From: Streptomyces tailanensis
GTDB taxonomy: Bacteria > Actinomycetota > Actinomycetes > Streptomycetales > Streptomycetaceae
Direction of reading: 5' to 3'
Length of the DNA: 56,896 nucleotides
Assembly (NCBI RefSeq): GCF_008386495.1
Contig: NZ_VTHJ01000063.1
Location: 1-56,896, forward strand
Below, piece by piece: positions 35,448-43,000 of the stretch. The notes under the pieces are model-generated. The model saw only the letters and a list, made by a program, of their open reading frames with translations, searched no databases and was not told the DNA's origin. The translations under genes were made by a program, and so were the position numbers. The stretch's first letter is position 1. The number at the start of each line of letters is the position of its first letter.

Positions 35448-35649
35448 GCGTGCAGTGCTCTTCGAGGAGGCGGCCGTAGATCGGCTCGCCCTCCAGCTCG
35501 CGGTACGTCTCGATCGGGTCGCCTTTTATGATCAGCGCCCGTGCGCATTCCTCGCACCAGTACTGGTAGTCGGCGTTGACGGGCTCCATGTCACGGACGA
35601 TCGGCGTGCCGCTGCCGCACCAGTCGCACTTTCTCCTGTGTGCACCCAT
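35416..35649 (-). CDS. Zinc-ribbon protein, 77 residues, unknown function
   Basis: Two Cys pairs, 'CDWCGSG' (9/12) and 'CEECARA' (32/35), form a probable zinc knuckle, with an acidic C-terminal half ('LEGEPIYGRLLEEHC') and extra Cys. No membrane segment. Start MGAHRRKCDWCG. It follows the 56-residue zinc-ribbon gene by 3 bases on the same strand. The last 32 bases overlap the 3' end of the mannosyltransferase gene on the opposite strand. No named family recognised; DNA- or protein-binding role cannot be decided. Confidence 0.75.
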   Translation of the reverse strand: MGAHRRKCDWCGSGTPIVRDMEPVNADYQYWCEECARALIIKGDPIETYRELEGEPIYGRLLEEHCTLKRFYSFVTA

Positions 35650-35652
35650 AGA

Positions 35653-35823
35653 TCAGCTCCAGCTGTGGCCGCAGGCCGTGCACACGTAGGAGATCCCTCC
35701 GTTGTCACCGAGCACTTGGGCAACGTGGAGCGAGCCGCAGGAAGGGCAGAGGAGGGTGGTCTTGCTCCGCATCGCCACCAGCTCGGGGAGGCCGTGGACC
35801 TCCCCGCGGATGCTCGCAGGCAT
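35653..35823 (-). CDS. Zinc-ribbon miniprotein, 56 residues
   Basis: Start ATG 35823 (MPASIRGEVHGLPEL) with GGGAGGGAG just upstream. One zinc ribbon: 'LLCPSCGSLHV' and 'YVCTACGHSWS', the CxxC-x16-CxxC spacing of transcription-factor-like ribbons. It ends 3 bases before the next zinc-ribbon gene, so the two form an operon. Short proteins of this kind occur widely in actinobacteria without known function. Upstream to the second tRNA (35824-36058) I see only its ribosome site and the tRNA terminator. Confidence 0.75.
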   Translation of the reverse strand: MPASIRGEVHGLPELVAMRSKTTLLCPSCGSLHVAQVLGDNGGISYVCTACGHSWS

Positions 35824-36002
35824 CGCTTCTCCCTCCCGTCGGGCCACGCCCCCTTCCGGCCGTTTGATTCTGCCACGGCCGGACCAATACGGTCAGCGAC
35901 GCCTTCGTACCAGTCCGGACACGCGGCGGGAAAGAAGGTCGTCCGAAGAGGTATACGCCCGATGGGCCACTCATGCTCAAGCAGGGACGCAGGTCACATA
36001 CG

Positions 36003-36035
36003 AAAAATCCCGCCCCCTCGTGGGAACGGGATCTT
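36003..36035 (-). terminator. Terminator of the second tRNA-Ala
   Basis: On the minus strand, GATCCCG pairs with CGGGATT, then a run of T. It begins 24 bases past the tRNA 3' end. Confidence 0.75.
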
Positions 36036-36058
36036 CTGCACCGATCTGATCTGTTCTG

Positions 36059-36131
36059 TGGAGCTAAGGAGAATTGAACTCCTGACCTCCTGCATGCCAT
36101 GCAGGCGCTCTACCAACTGAGCTATAGCCCC
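36059..36131 (-). tRNA. tRNA-Ala (anticodon GGC), copy 2
   Basis: Base-for-base identical to the tRNA at 34050-34122 and in the same orientation, 2009 bases away. Flanking DNA is not alike beyond the tRNA, except for a few bases (CTGTGG) at the 3' side. Confidence 0.97.
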
Positions 36132-36164
36132 TTGCTGCTTCCATCCGGCGAAGCCGTATGGTGT

Positions 36165-36187
36165 TTCGCCCCGCTCGGCGGGGCGAA
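36165..36187 (-). terminator. Terminator of the histidine phosphatase-rsfS operon
   Basis: TTCGCCCCGC-TCG-GCGGGGCGAA, perfect 10-bp stem, 3-base loop, between the phosphatase gene and the upstream tRNA. Confidence 0.75.
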
Positions 36188-36284
36188 CAAGAAGAACTTT
36201 AGCCTGCGACCAGCCGGAAAGTGAAATCCGGGTCCCGGCCCCGGTACGAGGCCGTGTACGACGGTCAGTCGCCCCGTACGACGG

Positions 36285-36953
36285 TCAGTCGTCGTCGCCG
36301 AGCACCGGTTCCGGCAGCGTGCCGGCGTTGTGCTCAAGGAGCCGCCAGCCCCTGGCACCTTCACCGAGGACGGACCAGCAGCAGTTGGAGAGGCCGCCGA
36401 GGCTCTCCCAGTGGTGGGGCTCCAGACCGAGGAGGCGCCCTATGGTGGTGCGGATCGTGCCGCCGTGGCTGGTCACCACGAGCGTGCCGTCGTCGGGGAG
36501 CTTGTCGGCGTGCCGGAGGACCACCGGGGCGGCGCGGTCGGCGACCTCGGTCTCCAGTTCGCCACCGCCGCGGCGGACCGGCTCGCCGCGCTTCCACGCC
36601 GCGTACTCGTCGCCGTGCCGGGCGATGATCTCGTCGTGCGTGAGGCCCTGCCAGACGCCCGCGTAGGTCTCGCGCAGGCCCTCGTCGTGCGTCACCTCCA
36701 GGCCGGTGAGCATGGCCAGCTCGGCGGCCGTCTTCGCGGCACGCTGAAGGTCGGAGGCGACGATCGCGTCGGGCTTGAGGGAGGCGAGCAGCCGGGCGGC
36801 GCGGCGGGCCTGGCCGAGGCCGGTCTCGGTGAGCTCGACGTCCGTGGTGCCCTGGAAGCGGCGCTCCACGTTCCACGAGGTCTGGCCGTGGCGCCAGAGT
36901 ATGACCCGGCGCCCTCGGCCCTTGCGGTCCGCCGAGTCGATCCCGCCCGTCAC
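36285..36953 (-). CDS. Histidine phosphatase (phosphoglycerate mutase-like)
   Basis: 222 residues from the GTG at 36953, overlapping the rsfS stop (GTGA). Phosphatase-type branch of the histidine phosphatase superfamily: 'LWRHGQTSWN' near 25 contains the catalytic RHG with phospho-acceptor His; 'REYTAG'-like 'LRETYAGVWQG' and 'TSHGGTIRT' supply the second His. No membrane segment. Likely acts on a small phosphorylated metabolite such as a sugar phosphate or phosphoglycerate derivative; substrate unassigned. A 20-base direct repeat (36256-36291) spans its 3' end. Confidence 0.88.
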   Translation of the reverse strand: MTGGIDSADRKGRGRRVILWRHGQTSWNVERRFQGTTDVELTETGLGQARRAARLLASLKPDAIVASDLQRAAKTAAELAMLTGLEVTHDEGLRETYAGVWQGLTHDEIIARHGDEYAAWKRGEPVRRGGGELETEVADRAAPVVLRHADKLPDDGTLVVTSHGGTIRTTIGRLLGLEPHHWESLGGLSNCCWSVLGEGARGWRLLEHNAGTLPEPVLGDDD

Positions 36954-37396
36954 CGCGGCTCCCCGCCCAGCTCGGCGGCCTCCTCCGCGGCCCGCAGCTT
37001 CGCGTGCTCCTCGCCCTTGCCGCGGGTGGCCTTGGCGTCGGCGGGCAGCTCCAGCTCGGGGCAGTCCTTCCACAGCCGCTCCAGGGCGTAGAAGACCCGC
37101 TCCTCGCTGTGCTGGACGTGCACGACGATGTCGACGTAGTCGAGCAGCACCCAGCGGGCCTCCCGGTCGCCCTCACGGCGCACGGGCTTGGCGTCGAGTT
37201 CCTTGTTCAGCCGCTCCTCGATCTCGTCGACGATCGACTTGACCTGGCGGTCGTTGGGCGCGGAGGCGAGCAGGAAGGCGTCCGTGATGGACAGCACGTC
37301 GCTGACGTCGTACGCGATGACGTCGTGCGCGAGCTTGTCGGCGGCCGCCTGCGCGGCGGTGTTGATGAGCTCGAGAGAGCGGTCAGTGGCGGTCAC
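36950..37396 (-). CDS. rsfS: Ribosome silencing factor RsfS (Iojap/DUF143)
   Basis: 148 residues, GTG start (VTATDRSLELINTAAQAA). Binds L14 on the 50S subunit and blocks subunit joining when nutrients are scarce. Family signature 'VLSITDAFLLASAPNDRQVKSI', 'RWVLLDYVDIVVHVQ' and 'YALERLWKD' are all present. The C-terminal Lys/Glu/Ala tail is longer than in E. coli. Translationally coupled to the histidine phosphatase. Commonly found beside nadD in actinobacteria, as here with one intervening LCP gene. Confidence 0.95.
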   Translation of the reverse strand: MTATDRSLELINTAAQAAADKLAHDVIAYDVSDVLSITDAFLLASAPNDRQVKSIVDEIEERLNKELDAKPVRREGDREARWVLLDYVDIVVHVQHSEERVFYALERLWKDCPELELPADAKATRGKGEEHAKLRAAEEAAELGGEPR

Positions 37397-37487
37397 TACA
37401 TGGCTTTCCGTAGGCGGTCAGGAACCCTCACGGGCTATCACAAGGGTCTCACGGACCGCCGACAGCGCCTCACGGGTTAAACCATCA

Positions 37488-37521
37488 GGCCCCGGAGCGA
37501 CGCACAGGCGGCTCCGGGGCC
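37488..37521 (-). terminator. Terminator between the LCP gene and rsfS
   Basis: GGCCCCGGAGC (37488-37498) and GCTCCGGGGCC (37511-37521), a perfect 11-bp stem with a 12-base loop. Confidence 0.75.
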
Positions 37522-37573
37522 CCGGTTCGGATCCTGGCGACCGTCGGTCAGCCCCTGGATCCCGACACGTCGG

Positions 37574-39298
37574 TCAGCCCGTGGATCCCGTCGTGTCCGT
37601 CGTCGTATCGGTCGTGGTCTCGTAGTTCTGGCCGAGCACGACGGAGACGTCAGCGTTGGAGGTGGTCTTGCCCTTCTTGACGGCGCCGGCCGGGAGGCCG
37701 AGGGTCTTGGCGACCTCGACGGCGTCCTGCTTGCGGGCCGCGTCGGCGTAGGTGACCTGTGAGGTCGCCTGGGCGGTTTCGACCGTGCCGGCGTCGAGGA
37801 AGGTGTAGCCGCCGTTGAGCAGGACCACGCGGGCCTGTTCGGTGGCGTCCTTGTCGCCGGTGGCGTTGCGGATGCCGACGCGGACGGCGTCCCCGGCGTC
37901 GGGGCTCTTCGCGGTGCCGCCGAGCAGGTCCTTGACCACGCTGTCGGAGTCCTCGGCGCGGAGGGTGCCGTCCTGCTGGAGGGGCAGCAGCTCGGTCTTG
38001 TAGTCGCCGCCCTTGGCGTGGTCGGCGAGCTTGGCGAGGAAGGCGCCGAGGTCCTTGTCGGTGAGCGAGGGGTCGAGGATCTGGGCCAGCGTCTGCACGG
38101 TGGTCGTGGCGGCCTGTGCGTCGGAGGACAGCTTGCGCAGCACGCCCTGCATGACCTGCCCGAACCGCTCCAGCTGGGCGTCCTGCGACTCGCCGGAGGC
38201 CCGGTAGGTGGCGTAGGCGACGGCCATCTTGCCGCTGAGGGTCTGCCCCTTGCCCTTGTTGACGAGGGGGGCCTCGGTCTTCTTCTCGGCCTCGGGGTCG
38301 GGCACGGCGGTGTTCGTGTCGACGTCGATGTTGCCGACGAGCTCGACGAGGTTGTTCAGGTAGGGGGTGTCCAGCCGCCAGGTGCCCTCGATGTCGGTGC
38401 CGAGCACGGTGTCGAGTCCGTCGCGGGTGCCGGCGGAGCCGTCGTCCTCGACCGACTTGGCGAGGGTGGTCGTGGTGCCGTCGTCACCGGTCAGGGCGAG
38501 GGAATTGGGTATCAGGACGGTGGCACCCTGCTTCGCGGTGGTGTTGTTCACGAGCAGCGCCGTGGCGGTGCCGCCCTTCTTGGTGTCGTGCAGATGGACG
38601 ACGACCACATCGCGCTTCTGCGCTGCCGCCGAGGTCGTGGTGCCGGTCTGCTCCTCCGAGGACGAACCGGGCAGCATGTCCGCGAACCACAGATAGCCGA
38701 TACCGCCGGCCACGACCAGCGCGAACGCCACCGTCAGCGCGACCAGCCGGCTCTTGGCGCGGCGCTTGGCCTCCTCACGGCGCTCGGTGCGGTTCTCCGT
38801 GAAGTTCAGCCAGTCGATGACGTCCTCGGAGTCACCGTCGGGTTCCTCGACGAAGGCGAACTGCTCGGTGCGGTAATCCCGTTCGCCGGAATCCCTCCCC
38901 TGGGCAGGGGCACCGGCCCGGGGCTCACTCTCCTCGGCGGCGCCGGTCTCCTGCGGTCCCGCCTGCTGCGGGATGTAGGCGGTCTGCTCGGTGACAGGGG
39001 CCTGGTGGCCGGTGCTCGCGGTCTGCCCGTAGGGGTCGTAAGGGGCGTACGGGGCGGCGGGGGCCTGCTGACTCGTGTCGTAGGAGGACACCGGTTGCTG
39101 CTGACCGGTCGCGTACGGGTCGTAGCCGTAGCTCTGTGGCTGCTGATACTGCTGTGGTTGCTGCTGTTGCTGCGTCCAGTAGGGGTCGTACGCCTGCTGC
39201 TGGGGCACCTGTCGGTACACCGGCTGCCCGAACTCGTCGTAACCCACGAGTTCGTACTGCTGGTCGCCCCCGTAGCCAGCGTCGTATCGGTCGTTCAC
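37574..39298 (-). CDS. LytR-CpsA-Psr (LCP) family protein with LytR_C domain
   Basis: 574 residues from the GTG at 39298 (GAGGGG 5 bases upstream). Order: Tyr/Gln/Pro-rich cytoplasmic region (1-190), Arg-rich juxtamembrane stretch, one membrane helix ('LVALTVAFALVVAGGIGYLW'), an LCP-like domain (about 225-470), a LytR_C domain (about 475-560) and a Thr-rich end. LCP enzymes attach wall polymers to peptidoglycan. Position beside nadD and rsfS suggests the orthologue of S. coelicolor PdtA (SCO2578), reported to transfer poly-diglycosylphosphate needed for spore walls (memory). The usual 'RSDTM' motif is not recognisable, so catalysis is uncertain. Confidence 0.82.
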   Translation of the reverse strand: MNDRYDAGYGGDQQYELVGYDEFGQPVYRQVPQQQAYDPYWTQQQQQPQQYQQPQSYGYDPYATGQQQPVSSYDTSQQAPAAPYAPYDPYGQTASTGHQAPVTEQTAYIPQQAGPQETGAAEESEPRAGAPAQGRDSGERDYRTEQFAFVEEPDGDSEDVIDWLNFTENRTERREEAKRRAKSRLVALTVAFALVVAGGIGYLWFADMLPGSSSEEQTGTTTSAAAQKRDVVVVHLHDTKKGGTATALLVNNTTAKQGATVLIPNSLALTGDDGTTTTLAKSVEDDGSAGTRDGLDTVLGTDIEGTWRLDTPYLNNLVELVGNIDVDTNTAVPDPEAEKKTEAPLVNKGKGQTLSGKMAVAYATYRASGESQDAQLERFGQVMQGVLRKLSSDAQAATTTVQTLAQILDPSLTDKDLGAFLAKLADHAKGGDYKTELLPLQQDGTLRAEDSDSVVKDLLGGTAKSPDAGDAVRVGIRNATGDKDATEQARVVLLNGGYTFLDAGTVETAQATSQVTYADAARKQDAVEVAKTLGLPAGAVKKGKTTSNADVSVVLGQNYETTTDTTTDTTGSTG

Positions 39299-39314
39299 CG
39301 GTGCCCCTCTCGGC

Positions 39315-39941
39315 TCACTCGCCGCGGTACAGCTGCCGCTTGTCGATGTAGCGCACCACGCCGTCCGGCACCAGATACCAGACGGGGTCGCCCTTCGCGA
39401 CTCTCGCACGACAGTCGGTGGAGGAGATGGCGAGCGCCGGGACCTCGACCAGCGAGACCCCGCCCGCGGGCAGGCCGGGGTCGGCCAGGGTGTGACCCGG
39501 ACGGGTGACCCCGATGAAGTGCGCGAGCGAGAACAGCTCCTCGGCGTCGCGCCAGGTGAGGATCTGGCCGAGCGCGTCGGCACCGGTGATGAAGAAGAGG
39601 TCCGTGTCCGGGTTGAGCTCGTGCAGCTCGCGCAGGGTGTCGATGGTGTACGTAAGACCCTTGCGGTCGATGTCGATGCGACTGACGGAGAACTGGGGGT
39701 TCTCCGCGGTCGCGATGACCGTCATCAGATAGCGGTCCTCGGCTGCCGAGACCTTGGTGTGCGATTTCTGCCACGGCTGTCCGGTCGGTACGAACACCAC
39801 CTCGTCGAGGTGGAACTGCGAGGCGACCTCCTGGGCCGCGACGAGGTGACCGTGGTGGATCGGGTCAAACGTGCCACCCATGACGCCGAGGCGGCGCCGG
39901 CCCTTGTCGTGCTGCGGATCGTGCCGCGGGCCGGTAGGCAT
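39315..39941 (-). CDS. nadD: Nicotinate-nucleotide adenylyltransferase
   Basis: 208 residues. Makes deamido-NAD from NaMN and ATP in NAD biosynthesis. Nucleotidyltransferase motif 'MGGTFDPIHHGHLVAA' near residue 20; the second motif 'ISSTDCRARV' near 175. ATG 39941 (MPTGPRHDPQ) has GGGAG 8 bases upstream; an upstream ATG at 39956 adds five residues. The stop lies 16 bases before the LCP gene, and the two are likely co-transcribed; rsfS follows. Confidence 0.96.
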   Translation of the reverse strand: MPTGPRHDPQHDKGRRRLGVMGGTFDPIHHGHLVAAQEVASQFHLDEVVFVPTGQPWQKSHTKVSAAEDRYLMTVIATAENPQFSVSRIDIDRKGLTYTIDTLRELHELNPDTDLFFITGADALGQILTWRDAEELFSLAHFIGVTRPGHTLADPGLPAGGVSLVEVPALAISSTDCRARVAKGDPVWYLVPDGVVRYIDKRQLYRGE

Positions 39942-40023
39942 TTCCTGCTCTCCCATGCGTCGAGACCCTACCGGCCCGGTCACCGCCTCTTGTTCGAACG
40001 ACCATTTGCGCGGATTGGCGGAA

Positions 40024-40191
40024 TCAGCGGTCCCGGTTGAAGCGGGTGGTGATCCACAGCAGCAGCATCAGAGCGACGAACGCTCCACCGCCGGTCAGGT
40101 AGGGGCTGAGGCTCTCGTGGTTGCCGCCGTGCTCCCCGCCGCCCTCGGCGGCGAAAGTGACCAAGTCGGCAGCGGTGCTGTGGAAGCTCAT
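40024..40191 (-). CDS. Small membrane protein, 55 residues
   Basis: Starts MSFHSTAADLVTFAAEGGGE. A Gly/His-rich N-terminal half is followed by one helix 'GGGAFVALMLLLWITTRF' and a basic end 'NRDR', giving an N-out topology. ATG 40191; no strong Shine-Dalgarno is seen. It lies 82 bases upstream of nadD on the same strand. The region 40192-40410 has no clear gene. The coding bias and helix make it credible despite its size; I do not know its function. Confidence 0.65.
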   Translation of the reverse strand: MSFHSTAADLVTFAAEGGGEHGGNHESLSPYLTGGGAFVALMLLLWITTRFNRDR

Positions 40192-40410
40192 CGTCGGCGT
40201 GACCTATCCGGGTGTGGGATCGGGATAAAGACTGGGCCCATCGTAAGCGGGGCGCTCATCGGCGATCACGTCGACTCCGCCCAGGACGGAACGCGGGGGC
40301 CGCCGCGCGCGTACATCCCGTACGACGCAGCCGTTCGCGTACGTACTTCCCGTACCTTCCCGTTCGAGCAACCGCTCGCGTGCGCCGGACGTCCTTTCCG
40401 TCGGCGGGCG

Positions 40411-40581
40411 TCAGTCGTCCCGCTTGTATCCCCGCAGGAGGAACCACGCCATCAGGACGGAGCCCAGGACCATCACGATGAGCACCACGCGCAGCAGGTT
40501 GCCCGCTCCCTGTTCCTTCGCGGCGGCGTCCGCGGCCTCGGTGAGCCAGCCCGCTGCCGGGAGGTGGGGGAGATGCACCAT
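40411..40581 (-). CDS. Small membrane protein, 56 residues
   Basis: Starts MVHLPHLPAAGWLTEAADAA. One helix ('LLRVVLIVMVLGSVLMAWFLL') near the C-terminus, ending RGYKRDD. The start is well supported: AAGGAG lies 7 bases upstream of ATG 40581. Separate from the 55-residue protein by 219 bases, yet similar in size and layout (N-terminal soluble, one helix, basic-acidic end). It is divergent from the M48 protease gene with 100 bases between, so it could work with it. Function unknown. Confidence 0.7.
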   Translation of the reverse strand: MVHLPHLPAAGWLTEAADAAAKEQGAGNLLRVVLIVMVLGSVLMAWFLLRGYKRDD

Positions 40582-40681
40582 GAGATCGCTCCTTACCGGT
40601 TGATGCCCTGCCACCGTAACTCCGCCTAGGCTGGAACCCGCTTCGGGGGCAACATGGGCACTCAGACGCATGGGGGAAAAC

Positions 40682-41803
40682 ATGCCGGACGACAGCCACG
40701 AGCAGAACGGGCACGAGAACGTGCCGAGCAGGCAGCGCAGGCGCTTCGAGGGAATCTCCTCGCGGGCGTACGAACATCCCGCGGACCGCTCGGCGCTGGT
40801 GGCGCTGCGCAAGCTCAGCGGCTTCGACACGGTGTTCAAGGCCCTCAGCGGTCTGCTGCCCGAGCGCAGCCTGAGGCTGCTGTTCCTGTCCGACTCCGTA
40901 CGGGTCTCGGACCAGCAGTTCGCACACCTGAACGACATGCTGCGGGATGCCTGCTACATCCTGGACCTGGAGAAGGTCCCGCCGATGTACGTGAACCAGG
41001 ACCCGACACCGAACGCGATGTGCATCGGCCTGGACGAGCCGATCATCGTCGTGACGACCGGGCTCGTCGAGTTGCTCGACGAGGAGGAGATGCGGGCCGT
41101 CATCGGCCACGAGTGCGGTCACGCGCTCTCCGGTCACGCGGTGTACCGCACGATCCTGCTGTTCCTGACCAACCTGGCGCTGCGGATCGCCTGGATACCG
41201 CTGGGCAACCTCGCGGTCATGGCGATCGTGACCGCGCTGCGCGAGTGGTTCCGCAAGTCGGAGCTGTCCGCCGACCGCGCCGGGCTGCTCGTCGGCCAGG
41301 ACCTCCAGGCCTCGATGCGCGGGCTGATGAAGCTCGCCGGCGGCCACCACCTGCACGAGATGAACGTGGACGCGTTCCTCGCGCAGGCCGATGAGTACGA
41401 GGCCGGGGGCGACCTGCGCGACTCCGTCCTCAAGATCCTGAACGTGCTGCCCCGCTCGCACCCCTTCACCACCGTGCGCGCGGCCGAGCTGAAGAAGTGG
41501 GCCGAGTCCCGCGACTACCAGCGGATCATGGACGGGCACTACCTGCGGCGCAGCGAGGACAGGGACACCTCGGTCACCGACTCGTTCCGTGAGTCGGCGG
41601 CGCACTACACGAGCCACGTGAAGAACTCCAAGGACCCGCTGATGAAGCTGGTCAGCGACATCGCGGGCGGCGCGGGCGACCTCGGCGGCCGGGTCCGGCG
41701 TGGCTTCGGCGGCTTCGCGGGCGGCGGCAGCGGCTCCTCCGGCTCCGGCGGCGCGGCCACCGGCACGGACACCGCCGAGGACAGGCGCCCGGACGACGAG
41801 TGA
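40682..41803 (+). CDS. M48 family (Ste24/HtpX-like) membrane metallopeptidase
   Basis: 373 residues from ATG 40682 (GGGGGAAAAC upstream). Zinc motif HECGH in 'VIGHECGHALSG' near 141; a distal Glu in 'ELSADRAGLL' (near 200) fits the third ligand. Hydrophobic stretch 'ILLFLTNLALRIAWIPLG' and neighbouring segment suggest membrane association. The C-terminal 60 residues are Gly/Ser-rich with an acidic end. HtpX-like enzymes degrade misfolded membrane proteins. It is followed by a strong bidirectional terminator; the next genes run opposite. Confidence 0.88.
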   Translation: MPDDSHEQNGHENVPSRQRRRFEGISSRAYEHPADRSALVALRKLSGFDTVFKALSGLLPERSLRLLFLSDSVRVSDQQFAHLNDMLRDACYILDLEKVPPMYVNQDPTPNAMCIGLDEPIIVVTTGLVELLDEEEMRAVIGHECGHALSGHAVYRTILLFLTNLALRIAWIPLGNLAVMAIVTALREWFRKSELSADRAGLLVGQDLQASMRGLMKLAGGHHLHEMNVDAFLAQADEYEAGGDLRDSVLKILNVLPRSHPFTTVRAAELKKWAESRDYQRIMDGHYLRRSEDRDTSVTDSFRESAAHYTSHVKNSKDPLMKLVSDIAGGAGDLGGRVRRGFGGFAGGGSGSSGSGGAATGTDTAEDRRPDDE

Positions 41804-41832
41804 GGACCGGCTACCGCCGCTGACAGCCATAC

Positions 41833-41875
41833 AGAGCGCCCGGCCCGGAGGTTCACCCTCCGGGCCGGGCGCTCT
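41833..41875. terminator. Strong bidirectional terminator
   Basis: AGAGCGCCCGGCCCGGAG (41833-41850) pairs perfectly with CTCCGGGCCGGGCGCTCT (41858-41875), 7-base loop, between the M48 gene and the convergent membrane-protein gene. Confidence 0.9.
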
Positions 41876-41890
41876 TGTGCCTCGGGTGCG

Positions 41891-42955
41891 TCACACCTTC
41901 GGCTGGGCGCTCTGCGCGAGGGAGCCGCACAGGGCGGTGGCGCCACCGGTGGCGTAGGGGTCGGTGCCGGCCGGGCCGCCCTCCTTGTCCGTCTGGCCGG
42001 CGAGCAGCGGGCGCAGATGGTTCGTGGCGTCGTCGGCGCAGGCCAGGGGGCCGGCCTGGACGTAGGCGACGACGACCTCGGCCTGGCGGGTGCGCAGGTC
42101 GTCCTGGTCGAAGCGGAAGTGCAGCTCGCGCCGGACGGTGAACAGCGAGGCCTCCGTGTCGTCACCGGAGGCGGGCCGCAGCGCGTACACGAAGGTGTGG
42201 GCGGCGACGACCTCCAGGGTGCCGGAGTCGTACTCGGCGGCCTGGAGGGTGCCCTGGACGCGGACCTTGGGGTCGGCGAGCTCGGCGCGGGAGGGGTCGA
42301 AGCGGACCAGCCAGCCGGTGGGGGCGTGCCGGCCGTCGGCGGTGGGGCGGTCGAAGCTCTGCTCGAACTGGTCGAGCTGCTGTGAGTCGACCAGCCTGCG
42401 CACCGGCTGGACGGTGCTGCCGCCGAGCACCTGCGGGTCGAGCGCGGAGGCGACCAGATACTCCTTGGCGATGGTCAGCGAGGTGACGACCTGGCTGTCG
42501 GTGAAGTGCTCGGTGCGCCGGGTGGCCGGCATCGTGATGCCCTCGGCGCCGATGCGGAACTGGGCGGCGGGGCTGTGCGCGAACAGTTTCTCGGGGTCCT
42601 CGGCGCCGGGTACCGCGGTCTGCGGCGCCAGGGGGATCACCGTCATCCGGAGCGGCTCGGCGGGCTTCGCGGCCGGGGCCTCGTAGGGGTGGCGGACGCC
42701 CATGTAGATCGCGGTGCCGAAGGCGAGGGCGATCAGCAAGATGAGGATCAGCGCCTGCCGGGAGAAGCCGCGGCGCAGGGGCGGGCGGCTACGAACGGCC
42801 GGGCCGTGGTCGGTGAGGCGCTCCTGCGCGGAGAACTCCTGGATACGGGCAGCGCGTACGAACGATTCGTCGAAGACGACGGATCGGTACTCGTCCTCTC
42901 CACCGCCGGGGCCGCCCTCGGGAGTCCCCTCAGGTGGGTTTCCAGGCCCGCCCAT
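41891..42955 (-). CDS. Membrane protein of unknown function with 'SVVFDESFVRAA' motif (paralogue A)
   Basis: 354 residues. N-terminal Gly/Pro-rich cytoplasmic segment with the motif 'YRSVVFDESFVRAARI' (about 23-37), basic juxtamembrane stretch, one helix ('QALILILLIALAFGTAIYMG', about 67-86), then 265 residues outside the membrane with little homology known to me. The motif and layout recur in the next gene upstream (43001-43615), pointing to a duplicated family. The two are 45 bases apart on the same strand. A role as envelope or sporulation proteins is a guess. Confidence 0.75.
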   Translation of the reverse strand: MGGPGNPPEGTPEGGPGGGEDEYRSVVFDESFVRAARIQEFSAQERLTDHGPAVRSRPPLRRGFSRQALILILLIALAFGTAIYMGVRHPYEAPAAKPAEPLRMTVIPLAPQTAVPGAEDPEKLFAHSPAAQFRIGAEGITMPATRRTEHFTDSQVVTSLTIAKEYLVASALDPQVLGGSTVQPVRRLVDSQQLDQFEQSFDRPTADGRHAPTGWLVRFDPSRAELADPKVRVQGTLQAAEYDSGTLEVVAAHTFVYALRPASGDDTEASLFTVRRELHFRFDQDDLRTRQAEVVVAYVQAGPLACADDATNHLRPLLAGQTDKEGGPAGTDPYATGGATALCGSLAQSAQPKV

Positions 42956-43000
42956 ACCTTCAGAGTAGGTCTGCGGACGCCCCTGTAAACGCGCTGCTGG

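Noticed and set aside
34050..36131. Integrated mobile island using tRNA genes as attachment sites
   Set aside because: No integrase, excisionase or phage gene lies between the tRNAs, and identity stops at the tRNA boundaries. A simple duplication is more likely.
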